Source of the DNA: Lineus longissimus
Taxonomy: Eukaryota > Nemertea > Pilidiophora > Heteronemertea > Lineidae
DNA length: 64,000 nt
NCBI RefSeq assembly: GCF_910592395.1
Contig: NC_088316.1
Span: forward strand, 10,170,001-10,234,000
Reading direction: 5' to 3'
In this document: one piece after another, positions 42,987-53,329 of the stretch
How the letters are laid out: every line of letters begins with the position of its first letter
How positions within the stretch are numbered: position 1 is the stretch's first letter
The notes under the pieces: generated by a model
Databases searched by the model: none
Seen by the model: only the letters and a program-made list of their open reading frames with translations
Told to the model about the DNA's origin: nothing
Position numbers and translations under genes: made by a program

Positions 42987-44774
42987 CTAATCGAACCATT
43001 CGCGGCAGACGATTCCCTCCGGCCAAAAGTATTCACCAAGAAGGGCGTCTTTATCCCTTTCGTCTATTATAACCTTGGCTGATTGGGTTCCTCTAACTTT
43101 GCTTTTCATCAACCTAACCCTTGGGGTAACACCTTGATTTTCTAAGAAGTTAACAATCGCATGTTCTGTGCTTTGCAGAGAGATGTAGCCAACGAATACG
43201 ACAGCTTTTCTCTGACGGCGGTTTCTGGTAACGCCAAGGAATACATCTTCGGATCTCCCCGATGGTTCCAGAGCACTACTGCTCCTGCTATCTCCCGCTT
43301 GCTTCTGAGTGACACACTAGTTCGTGAATATCACTGTCCCGATTGGCTCAGGTGGCGTACTGGCAGTATTGCGTGGTAGAGTAGCGATGTCTTCCTTATT
43401 TTGGATCGTGTTATCGTCTCTGCGAATTGAATCAACTTTATTCTCTACCATAGTGATCGAATGTATTATAGGAAGGACATTTTCCGTCTCAGTGCGATTT
43501 GGTATTACATGTTGCGCTTGCGACGGCTTTTGTTGTGAATCTGATGGTGGAGGCGCAGGTTTTTCCGATCGCACACGGTCAGCATATCGAGAATCTTTTC
43601 TCATAGCCTGGGTCTCTCTGTCCAGGGCGTTGAATTTGGAGCGCATGGTATCGAAACTTTTCCGCAGATCATTTAACTTAAAATCGCAATCGCAATCACG
43701 ATCTGCGGGTGGCTTGACGTCAGATTTTAACTCCGTTTTGAGTAACTTTAGTTCATTACGTAGTTTTGCCACTCCGGAGTCCCTCACATCCTTAATTCGT
43801 TCAACGGCTAATTTCACTTTGTCAAATTCCTTTGGCAGATTGTCATACACCCCACACTTCTGGAGAGCCAGATTTGAATTTTTGCTGAGCTCTTTGAGCT
43901 TTTCGGTTAAGGCACTATTTTCGGATTTTGATGCAGTAAGATCTGATCGCAATTTGCTACACTCGGCCTTCAGAGAAGTATTCTCCTGATTTAAGTCAGC
44001 GAATTGTGCATCATTCGATGCCGTGATCGTTTCCACATCGAGACACACCTCCGCAATTGCGCTTTTATTGGAAGTCACATTCGTATTAGTAGTTTTAACG
44101 AAATCTTTCAGCTTTTTGAGATCCACATTTTGAATCCTCCCACCATTATCTTTTTTTACTTGTAGTAGATCGACTTCGATCCTGCCAACAGTCCTGATCA
44201 GGTCAGCTAGACATGGACAATGGTCGCACGAACTTTGCCCAATGTCCGAGTTGGTCGTTTGTGTCGAGGTGTGGTCACGACCAACTTCATTTTCCACCGT
44301 TTCGCACGTTCCTTGGCTATTGACCGGATCGGCATTTGTATTTTGCTGGGAAATGTGATTACCAACAACTTCCAAGACGGATTTAGAACTGGTCACATTG
44401 ACTTCCGCTGACGACTGAGTTCGGCATGGCGCTTTAGAGATGTTGAGAACATCTTTAGCTACCGAAGCGCCGTTAATGAATAATTGTAGGAGATAACAGT
44501 CATCCGCGTATTTCTGAGATTTGTCAACCTTTGTAGACTTGCGTTTCTTTAACGGATCAGAGATCGTGCAGTCTGTCCTCACTGTTTTAGCTTTTTCATA
44601 TAGTCTAGACCTATAAAGTTCAACAGCATCTAGGTTGATACCAGCTAAGGTGATGAGCTTATCCACGTATGTGTCCCGTGGTAGGTTCAAGAGTTCTGCG
44701 TCAAACCGCTCAAACCAGCCTTGGTCGGGTGGCAGAAAGTCACCAGAGCTCGTCGACTCTTGGCTGGCCGTCAC
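42987..44774 (-). pseudogene. LINE-B ORF1 (coiled coil plus C-terminal RNA-binding-like domain)
   Basis: Start ATG 44774. An N-terminal region (WFERFDAELLNLPRDTYV, KLITLAGINLDAVELYRS) is followed by a Ser/Thr-rich part, a long heptad-like coiled coil (about codons 195-390; LNQENTSLKAECSKLRSDL, KLKELSKNSNLALQ) and a Pro/Gln linker. An in-frame TAG at 43317-43319 interrupts it. Beyond it the same frame continues with AVVFVGYISLQSTEHAIVNF, GVTPRVRLMKSKV and EYFWPEGIVCREWF, ending at TAG 42987-42989. This C-terminal region resembles the RRM-like ending found in many CR1-group ORF1 proteins. It overlaps the beginning of ORF2. Confidence 0.8.
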
Positions 44775-45595
44775 TAAAGCAGGATGTACACTAGTAAAAT
44801 ACTCTAGTCTCGGCTTTTTATGGTGGGTTCATTATCTCCACGGCCTACCGCCTCCACAGTGGTGATTTGTAATGGAAGACCGCCTCCACCATATGAATGG
44901 CTGAACGTCTGTCATTCACATTTGAATCGTGTGACTGCTAGCATGGGACGCGGTCCTTGTGAAATTGATTGAGCCACAGGGAAAGTTATGGTTCATTACA
45001 TCCAATCTTTTAATGTTCAATGTATGACCGAAAGTGATACAGTTTGTAATATTGAAAGTTTTACTTCACACTGCTATTACGATAAATAAAAGTAATGCTA
45101 TAATGCAGGGTGTCGCAAAAGAAATGCGCGAATTTTACATTCTGAGTATGAACCATAAACTGCCTGGGTGTCTAAATTTTCCTTAAAATTGCAACGTTTG
45201 GTGCATTTTTCTCTAAACATAGGAAATGACTACAGTCTCAATTCAGAATTGAACTTTTCGCATCGAGGTAAACAAGAAATGAGATAGATAGATAGATCCA
45301 GGGGGATGATTGGGGAACCTGTTTACACGTTTCAACACAGGCCATTTTTTTCTAAACACGTCAAACGTCGCTAAGGACAAAAGCCAACGTGAACCAACGT
45401 GAACCTTATTACCCATAGATTGCTAAGATGTGCAGTACGTCACTCGGTAATGTACACAGTAAGCACATGCAGCGACGATGTTGTATAACGGCCGAAAACA
45501 ACAATGGTTTTTCCTCTTGCCAATGTGACTGACGTCATGACATAAGTCGACGTCATTGATCTGCTTAGATATTCAGGCTTCTGTCTGGGTCAAAA

Positions 45596-45854
45596 TTAGT
45601 TACCCACCATAAATCGGATTCATGGCGCTTATTTACCCATCAAATTCTTATCTAAAAACTTCCACAAAATCAAATTCAGATTTGGGAAACCTGCATTCAG
45701 TAGTATTTTTTTGCATTTCATTGCAGCAAAACATGGTAGTTCTGTTGAAATACCACTGAATGCAGGTTTAAAAATCAGAGATTATTATGGGGAAGTTTTT
45801 AGAGATTTGTTGGGTAAATAAGTGCCACGAAGGTAATTTATGGTGGACAACTAA
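45596..45854. repeat. Nested hairpin element (259 bp)
   Basis: Imperfect inverted repeat: TTAGTTACCCACCATAAAT at the left and ATTTATGGTGGACAACTAA at the right, with inner arms AAACCTGCATTCAGTAGTAT / ATACCACTGAATGCAGGTTT. Its ends share ACCCACCATAAA with the ends of the enclosing transposon. Confidence 0.75.
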
Positions 45855-46342
45855 TGTTGACACAGACAGTACAAAGACACAGTCCGTGTTCTCTCGCATC
45901 CTGCAGAGCACTGTAGGCCTGATCCACTTCATCATCTAGCATGGCCATGAACTCAATTCCATCTGCATGTTCTTCGTCAAGTTGTTGAAGTGGTCCAGCC
46001 TCGACCTGGCCTTGGCGTAAAGCTGCCTCGAATCCATTTTCGATAACCTGGTGACTCACGGCACCACAGGCACAGGCATTGCTCACAATGTTGACAACAA
46101 ACAATTCAAAAAACCACCCCGGACCCAATTTTGGAAATACCATTGACACTGGAACTTCGGAACTGCTCATAGGTCAGATCTCTTTCATCGGAGCGATTCA
46201 ACAAACTGCCTGAGTGTTTAGCATAACCGCGAAATCGACCATAGCACACTTCGGAATTGCTCCGCCATCTGATTGGCCGTTTCATCACAAAAGCGGTGAG
46301 TAACCATGCTCTACGTAGTTTGTGAAGGGGAATGGCCTGCAT
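45843..46342 (-). other. Unrecognised minus-strand ORF pair in the 1575-bp transposon
   Basis: Two overlapping frames: 46342-46106 (KLRRAWLLTAFVMKRPIRWR...) and 46170-45838 (VSNACACGAVSHQVIENGF, EAGPLQQLDEEHADGIEFMA, then AREHGLCLCTVC). The second has an acidic, helical composition and Cys pairs (CACG, CLCTVC). It might be the remains of a transposase or a captured exon; I see no catalytic motif. Confidence 0.3.
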
Positions 46343-46899
46343 ATTGCAAACCCACCATAAAAAGCCGAGACTAGAGTATTACCAACATTTTACCAACATT
46401 TTTACAACATTTCCAGTTGCAACAATTTTACAACATGTTGTAAGATGCGTTTTGCTCCGTACACACTACGCAACATTTTTGCAACATTTGTTGCAACTGG
46501 AAATGTTGTAAAAATGTTGCTAATATTTTACTAGTGTACACAGGCCTTAATCCTTCAGAGGTACTCATGCGTGACGGATTATTGGCACGTACTGAATCCA
46601 TACATGTATTTATACAGAGATTGTTTTTTAAAGATGGCCACCCACAAAGAATGTATGCATGCAGTGCATGCCGATAGGTTTATAAAGTATCGGGGCCGCG
46701 AACGGCCTTACCAGTCTTATTCAAAGTCAGCAATAACTTGTTGCGTTCACCGAAGTTTCATGAAACTTTTGGAACTTACAGAAAATCGACACACAGCTTC
46801 CTTCCAAGAGCAATTGAGGAAAAAGCACGGAGCTCATTATATGCCGGTCACTTCGAGGTCCGCCATCTTGTCTTGCGAAAGAAAGGTTGAAAATTACCT

Positions 46900-47743
46900 A
46901 TGTCAAGGAGGGTCCTTGGGAACGAATTGGTCAGACCTTTTTGAAATCCGAAACAAGAAGTTTCTGTTACTCATTGACTACCATTCTAACTTCCCAGAAG
47001 TAGTTGAGCTCAAAAGCACCACCTCCTCAACAGTGATTAGGCACATGAAGAGCATCTTCAGTAGACATGGGATTCCGAACATAGTGGTCACAGATAATGG
47101 CCCTCAGTTTGACTGTCATGAGTTTAAAGAATTTGCAAGACATTATGGGTTCAAGCACATCCCGTCATCACCACGTTACCCACAAAGAAACGGTAAAGCC
47201 GAAAAAGGGGTTCAGATAGTCAAGCGTTTGATTATGAAGGCTATCGAGAGTAATCAAGATCCTGAGTTGGCGCTGTTGCAATACAGGGCAGCACCACTTG
47301 AGTGTGGTTAGTCTCCAGCGGAGCTGTTGTACAATAGGCCTTTGAGGACCAGAGTCCCAAGTGTTGTTAGGTCAGCGCCAGACTCGGGTGTGGATCAGAA
47401 AATGGAAGTGTTGAGGGCACAACAGAAGGCTCAGTATGACAAATCTGCCAAAGGCTTGTTACCACTTATACCAGATGATGTTGTTCGTCTTAGGCATCCA
47501 CCCCAGTGGAATGTTAAGGCAAAAGTCAGAGGGGAAGTGGCTCCCAGGTCATATGAGGTTGTTACTGAGGACAATCGGGTCAACAGACGAAATAGAAGAC
47601 ACTTGTTAAATACTACTGAAGAGTATGTACAGGAACCAACTAGTCTGTCTGATGAGCAATATGCTAACATATTCGATGAAGTTGAGCAACAGTCACAACC
47701 AGGTTCAACCCAGTCACAACCAACCAGGTACAAATCAACCTAG
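46900..47743 (+). pseudogene. Gypsy-3 integrase and tail, copy 2 (one extra stop)
   Basis: Same protein as 24385-25230. Differences are a 6-bp deletion (PAVHVVEL becomes PEVVEL, the more family-like form) and TAG at 47309-47311 where copy 1 has AAG (Lys of CGKSPAELL). The Asp-Asp-Glu residues are unchanged. Confidence 0.85.
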
Positions 47744-47997
47744 ACAAGCTCAGTTGCTTCCTCAATCTACAGGTGTTAGGCGTTCGGGTAGAAATGCCAA
47801 GCCTCCTACTAGGCTTATTGAGAGTATGCCCTGATTAGTCAGGAACAGTATGTGAAATAACTTTGAGACTCTGTAACAAAGTGAAGTCATGAACAAGGAC
47901 AATCATTATGACAATCTATAGTTATTATTATTGTGTCAAAGGTAGTTTGTGTGATTACATGTTTAGTTAGTTATATTTTGTAAACTTAAAGGGGAGA

Positions 47998-48244
47998 TGT
48001 AAGCCATACCAGGTCATGGTACCTTTAAGAGTCGCGCATGGGCAATAAAGGCGTCAGCCATCTTGTCTCCTAATCTTACCGTCTTGAACCTTACAATTGC
48101 CAGCATAATTAGAGGGACGTCGAAAGGGGAAGATCAGCCGCCAAACAATATCAGAGATAAGTACTTATTTTGATAACTTTTTAACTTAGACACATTCGTA
48201 CTAGTCTTTCCAGAGTAGTCCGACTGTGCTTCTTTCTTTCCACA
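47998..48244 (+). repeat. Probable Gypsy-3 3' LTR, copy 2
   Basis: Preceded by the purine tract AAAGGGGAGA and starting TGTAAGCC. Lacks four bases (GATA) present near the start of copy 1. The end is approximate. Confidence 0.5.
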
Positions 48245-48529
48245 TTTTCAGTCTAAAAGAAAACCGTTAATCAGCCGATGGTCATTTCACCCGGAAATGT
48301 TTTGGTAGGGCTGGTCAAAGATACGAGTCTGAATCTTTTGAAGAGCAAGTACAGTACCTCTCTAATCACAGCACTTGTAAGTCCCAAGGGTGTCATTTAT
48401 AGTGGTTATACTGTATATATATTGTAGTTGTCTATTGTGGATGAGGAAGCCCTTGGCGTCTGACACAATGGCACAGATAGTCGACGACGACGACGGACAC
48501 TGTGGTATAATTAGCGAAAAATATGCGGA

Positions 48530-49547
48530 ATAACAACCCAACTTCTCCAACTCTCCTATACCCGTTTGATCTTTCTTTCCCATACTCCCCCTTATAAGAT
48601 CAGCAGCGTAATTGGTGTGTGGACACGTGTCTTGAATGGAACCAGAAGGCTCCCCAAGATACTGATGAAGTGACAGAAGGCGACGTGGGATTCCGAGCGC
48701 GCTGCGCGGATATTGTATCCGCCCTCGAGCTGCAAGAGAGGTGCTGCACACAGACGACTCAGGACCGTAATGTTCCTAGGAACATGGTTAAGAACATGTT
48801 TTCATCACTCAAACCAGAGTCTTTCAAATAAATTTATATGAAAGACTTTGCTCAAATTAAGTTAGGTTATTTATTTCCTCAAAATAAACGAGTTTTGTGT
48901 ACATCATTGACCTTTTGTACAGCGCTAGCATTGTATACCTCTGTTTGTAAACAAACCCTTGCCTTAAATGGAGGATTCTCCAGGGGACCATGTTTACCTT
49001 CCCAACATGTCTATGGACACGTGTGTCTGCCAGTGCCACTGTCTGTTGCGAGAAAAGGGGTTGGAAACAGTTGACCCATTCGTCTCTTAGTGATATTCTG
49101 ACCATGCCGGAAGGCTCTGGATTGAGGGCGAAATTCGGATGTCTTACCATGCCAAAGTCGGTTCGGAGGAAAAGATTTGAAAATCAGTCTTATTTGTAGT
49201 TGCATTTCCAGGTCGCCCTATTTGTCCCTCGCTCAAGCCATGTCACCTTGACCTGTGTAGGCCTAATTTGTATGATAACTTGGTGGATCTATGAAACATC
49301 CCATCATACATGTTTGGCTAATTTGACCAACTTTTTAAGGTCAGAAAGAGCTGCTAGTACACAGCGTAAATCAAACTGAACTTCCAGCAGTATTGCATCC
49401 GTAGCATCCCCCAGCTGAGCAATGTCAATACATTGAGGGTCAAGATGAGATTAGACGGGCTCTTATTCTTTTCCCCCTAGGCCCCGTCGTTCAAAACAAA
49501 TTTTATCACTAACGCTGGCGTTATCTTAGCTTGGCGTTATCTCCGTC
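48530..49547 (+). repeat. Repeat block R2, copy A3, ending inside a MITE
   Basis: Matches 26030-27045. It stops in the middle of MITE copy d (left half 49482-49547, after GGCGTTATCTCCGTC). The next base begins another R2 copy at its TCCTATACCCGTTTGATC position. Confidence 0.85.
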
Positions 49548-50485
49548 TCCTATACCCGTTTGATCTTTCTTTCCCATACTCCCCCTTATAAGATCAGCAG
49601 CGTAATTGGTGTGTGGACACGTGTCTTGAATGGAACCAGAAGGCTCCCCAAGATACTGATGGAGTGACAGAAGGTGATGTGAGATGCCGAGCGCGCTGCG
49701 CGGATATTGTATCCGCGCTGGAGCTGTAAGAGAGGTGCTGCACACAGACGACTCAGGACCGTAATGTTGCTAGGAACATGGTTAAGAACATGTTTTCATC
49801 ACACAAACCAAAGTCTTTCAAATAAATATATATGAAAGACTTTGCTCAAACTATGTTAGGTTATTTATTTCCTCCAAATCAGTGAGTTTTGTGAACATGT
49901 ACATCATTGCCCTTTTTGTACAGCGCTAGCAATGTATAGCTCTGTTTGTAAACAAACCCTTGCCTTAAATGGAGGATTCTCAAGGAGACCACGTTTACCT
50001 TCCCAACATGTCTATGGACACGTGTGTCTGCCAGTGCCACTGACTGTTGCGAGAAAAGGGGTTGGAAACAGTTAACCCATTCGTCTCTTAGTGATATTCT
50101 GACCATGCCGGAAGGCTCTGGATTGAGGGCGAAATTCGGATGTCTTACCATGCCAAAGTTGGTTTGGAGGAAAAGATTTGAAAATCAGTCTTATTTGTAG
50201 TTGCATTTCCAGGTCGCCATATTTGTCCCTCGCTCAAAGCTATGTCACCTTGACATGTGTAGGCCTAATTTGTATGATAACTTGGTGGATCCATGAAACA
50301 TCCCATCATACATGTTTGACTAATTTGACCAACTTTTTAAGGTCAGAAAGAGCTGCTAGTACACAGCGTAAATCAAACTGAACTTCCAGCAGTATTGCCT
50401 CCGTAGCCTCCCCCAGCTGAGCAATGTCAATACATTGAGGGTCAAGATGAGCGTAAACGGGCTGTTATTCTTTTCCCCCTGGGCC

Positions 50486-50699
50486 CGGTTGTTCAAAACA
50501 ACTTTTGTCACTAAAGCTGGCGTTATCGTAACTTGGCGTTATCTCCATCAGTCAAGCCATTAGACTTAACGCTACGTTAAGTTAACGCAGCTGGCGTTAT
50601 CGTAACTTGGCGTTATCTCCATCAGTCAAGCCATCAGACTTAACGCTACGTTAAGTTAACGCCAGCGTTAGTGACAGAACTTGTTTTGAACAACCGGTC
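50486..50699. mobile_element. Palindromic MITE, copy e, with internal 74-bp tandem duplication
   Basis: Same termini as copy a. A 74-bp unit (50516-50589) is repeated directly at 50590-50663 with one or two differences. Confidence 0.82.
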
Positions 50700-50813
50700 C
50701 CTGTGCGCCATATCTTTATAACTATAATGCTACATGTGGGCTCTTCATTGTCATATACATGTAGTGTATGCATTCTGGCTGTTATGATGGTGGGTTTCTG
50801 ACCAACTCAGTTG

Positions 50814-51289
50814 CCCGCCCCCCCCCCCCCCCCACTCCCCTTATTTAGGGGGTACAAAGGCTTGTTCCCAAGTTTTAAAATCACCCCCTAATGGAAGGAA
50901 ACAGCATTTTTTGTACCCCCTATTTGCGGGCTTTTGTGAGGAAATCGGACCCGATTCTCTCTGCAGCGTGGAAAGAGCGGGAACGGGGTGGCGGGAAGAT
51001 TCATGACCGCATGCCCCTGCGCGTTAGATAATTTTAACCGGGGATCAAACGGCCCGTAAAACGGGCTTTTTAAAAATCTTTTCGGGGAAGAAGACCCAGG
51101 GAAGGAAAACATGAGAAAATATACCCCTATTTTCAGTTTTTGACGGGAAAATAGCAGTAATAACACCCCTATTTATTGATTTTTCGGGGATTTTTCCCCG
51201 AAACAAGAGTGAAAATTAACCCCCTTTTCCCGAAAAATCAGGAACGCGCCTGCGGCCCCCTTGACTATGGAAGTGGGGGGGGGGGCGGG
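50814..51289. mobile_element. 476-bp hAT-like non-autonomous element with 8-bp TSD
   Basis: Flanked by CTCAGTTG at 50806-50813 and 51290-51297. The termini are CCCGCCCCC... and ...GGGGGCGGG, inverted and largely homopolymeric. Empty sites with a single ACTCAGTTGCATTC occur in block copies A1 (about 27227) and A2 (about 33360). An 8-bp TSD is the hallmark of hAT elements, among others. No transposase ORF. Confidence 0.85.
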
Positions 51290-51880
51290 CTCAGTTGCAT
51301 TCATTGAGGTGTCGATTTGTGAAAATATACCTTTTGATATCTCTATAACTACATTGTACATGTATAAATGTCGTTTTCACATTTTAGTGGTATGGAGGCA
51401 GTGTGTTTTTTATTGCTCAACGGTCAAGCGGACTACAAAGAGCACGAGAGTGTCTTTGTCTAAGTTGTGGCGAGAAACAACATGGTCTGTTGATCGGATC
51501 TTCCTGATCACCTGAAGTAAAATAGAAATTTAGAATTCAATAGATAGCTTTGCCGATAATTGATCAACAGTATGATCATTTTAGAAGCAATCTTCGATCT
51601 TTCCAACCGACATCCATCGATATATTGATCACTATCATCTATTGATCGAGTCGCGTTGCAGCCGGCAAATGGGATTGATAACAGCAGTATCAGACTAATC
51701 AGCATCACGCCAAAAGTTCGCTTTATTACGATGCCGTGAAATCATCAACAACGTTCAATAGAAAGAAATCAGTTTGTACCAGATCTTCCGAAGTGACTAG
51801 CTCTACAATTCTCAGGAACATCTTTATTCTCCAGCTCTGTGGTATAATTTTCAACTGCCCGTCGCATTCTAATATCAGAA

Positions 51881-53095
51881 GGTGTACGCTCCGTGCGTAC
51901 GACTGTATGCATCAACGTATCCACAGGGACTAAACTCTAACAATAGATCTCAAAACTAATTTATAAGCCCCCCTCTTAGGAGGGGCTCTTAAGATACACG
52001 TGTGTGCGGGAGTATATAGTGAATGATTAGAAATAAAGAGAGTAACTATTGTATATCCTACAAACAATTTTTTTTGGTATTTTTCTGAATTAACTCCGTT
52101 GAGTTTACCGATTTCTCCGCGATCTTCCGGTGGTGGTTGCTATCCCATTGGTTGAAATTAAGTTAAATTAAATTTAAATCTTCATGGGAATTCGCTACAT
52201 CATATGCCTAAGAAATTGGCCAATTATATTAATATTTTTATTAGAGAAATATCCGTCCTAAATAATGACAGAAAAGGGTGGTTTATTTCAATTTTGTGTC
52301 GACATGGTCGAGGTCACGTGACATAAAAACAAAACAATCGCACACACCCGTCCAAAAAAGGCACTTTAAGAAAAACAAATACGTTTTTCCAGCTTAAAAC
52401 CACACTGACGACTAAGTTATATTGGTCTACTGCCCAAATCTGAAGTATCAAAATGAATCACAAACTAGAACTAGCTCTATTTAGCTATAGTTGCGTGAAA
52501 AATTCGGGTGAGCGACGTACATTCTGTACCCTAGCGGCCAATAAATAAACTACTTTCAGCCGTCTGCTCCGGTCTCGTTAGGGAGTTTTTCCCAAATGTA
52601 CGCGATGATGACGTGCCCCATTAACAGGACGTAACATCTATTTTAAAATGCGTTTCCAAAGTGAATGCATGAGGACAATCCATTTAAGTGTCGTATATCA
52701 CTGGAAACGCCCGATTCCCGTGAATAAGGACAATCACAATGTATTACATTACCAAAACAAAAATGTGTCGGAAGGAACTATATGGATGGTCCCATCGCAC
52801 CCCCCCCCCCCTCCAGCAGTATGACACAGAAGGGCTAGTTGACTGTCCACCGGGGGGGTTTGGGGGGAGCTTCCCCCCAACGCACTGGTGAAAACCTATG
52901 TCGACGGAGGGGGGTTTGGGGGGTGTCCCCCCATTGTAACAGCTGTAGTTGTTAGAGCTTGCACTTAACATATGCTCGTAGGGGGGTTCGGGGGAGCTCC
53001 CCCGACCTAAAGGGGGGCTCACTAAGTCCTTGACTTTACATATTTTGCCTTACAACCAATGCTCCTAACATTTTGTCTTGATTTTCATCGCAATT
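51881..53095. other. No gene seen; unique sequence between repeats
   Basis: From 51884 the R2 match breaks at TGTACGCTCCGTGCGTAC. A stretch with TATAAGCC, a CCCCTC/GAGGGG hairpin (51968-51987) and AATAAAG (about 52031) might be a solo-LTR or promoter-like piece, but no ends or TSD could be shown. The rest to 52790 has no coding pattern. Confidence 0.35.
52795..53015. repeat. G-rich minisatellite related to 34488-34634
   Basis: Units with GGGGGGTTTGGGGGG, a short spacer, TCCCCCCAACGCACTGG and GAAAACCTATGTC. Two to three units, the last degenerate. Confidence 0.72.
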
Positions 53096-53329
53096 TCGTC
53101 TTTATTCTCCAGCTCTGTGGTATAAATTTCAACTGACGCCGTCGCAATCTAATATAAGAAGGGCTACTTGGGACAGCAAGGTTATAGGGAATGGACGTAG
53201 TCCGTCTAATACCGGATCAAATTAATCACTTTTCTTACCGGAATAGATTTGTTCTGAAATACAAGATCCATTAATCGAAGTACAATTTGGAGAGGGGGCC
53301 ATTTTATTGCATTAGATATTTTAGCAAAG

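Larger units (their letters stand above)
44802..46376. mobile_element. 1575-bp DNA transposon with 28-bp TIRs and TA target site
   Basis: Termini CTCTAGTCTCGGCTTTTTAT then GGTGGGTT at 44802 and the perfect complement ending at 46376, flanked by TA on both sides. Excision rebuilds the surrounding MITE. TA target sites fit Tc1/mariner-like or related superfamilies. The only long ORFs are on the minus strand at 45838-46342 and are not recognised as a transposase. A smaller hairpin element (45596-45854) is nested inside. Confidence 0.82.
44785..46540. mobile_element. Palindromic MITE split by another transposon
   Basis: Left end TGTACACTAGTAAAATA at 44785-44801; the rest is at 46377-46540, ending TTTTACTAGTGTACA. 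When the inner element (44802-46376) and one TA are removed, the left arm reads on as TAAAATATTACCAACATTTT, matching the complement of the right end (TAAAATATTAGCAACATTTT). Internal arms contain CAACATTTCCAGTTGCAACA and its complement. Total about 180 bp without the insertion. Lies directly upstream of LINE-B ORF1. Confidence 0.85.
46590..49500 (+). repeat. Segmental duplication, copy 2 (pairs with 24071-26960)
   Basis: Near-identical to copy 1 from ACTGAATCCATACATG onward through the Gypsy-3 integrase, LTR and block R2. Confidence 0.92.
49548..51880 (+). repeat. Repeat block R2, copy A4, with a hAT-like insertion
   Basis: Starts TCCTATACCCGTTTGATC (equivalent to 26041) and runs through MITE copy e (50486-50699), the hAT-like insertion (50814-51289) and the TTTAGTGGTATGGAGGCAGT segment (51381) to about 51880. 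A3 and A4 are in tandem. Confidence 0.85.

Noticed and set aside
43324-43989. A 221-codon plus-strand gene
   Set aside because: Antisense shadow of LINE-B ORF1, whose minus frame has coiled-coil and C-terminal domain patterns.
45110-45135. Mariner terminus (CAGGGTGTCGCAAAAG)
   Set aside because: No inverted partner or TA-flanked end was found, and it lies within the 1575-bp element.
51884-52066. Solo LTR (TGTACGC...CCTACA)
   Set aside because: TG and CA ends and an AATAAA can be picked, but no TSD is found and the expected R2 sequence does not resume after it.
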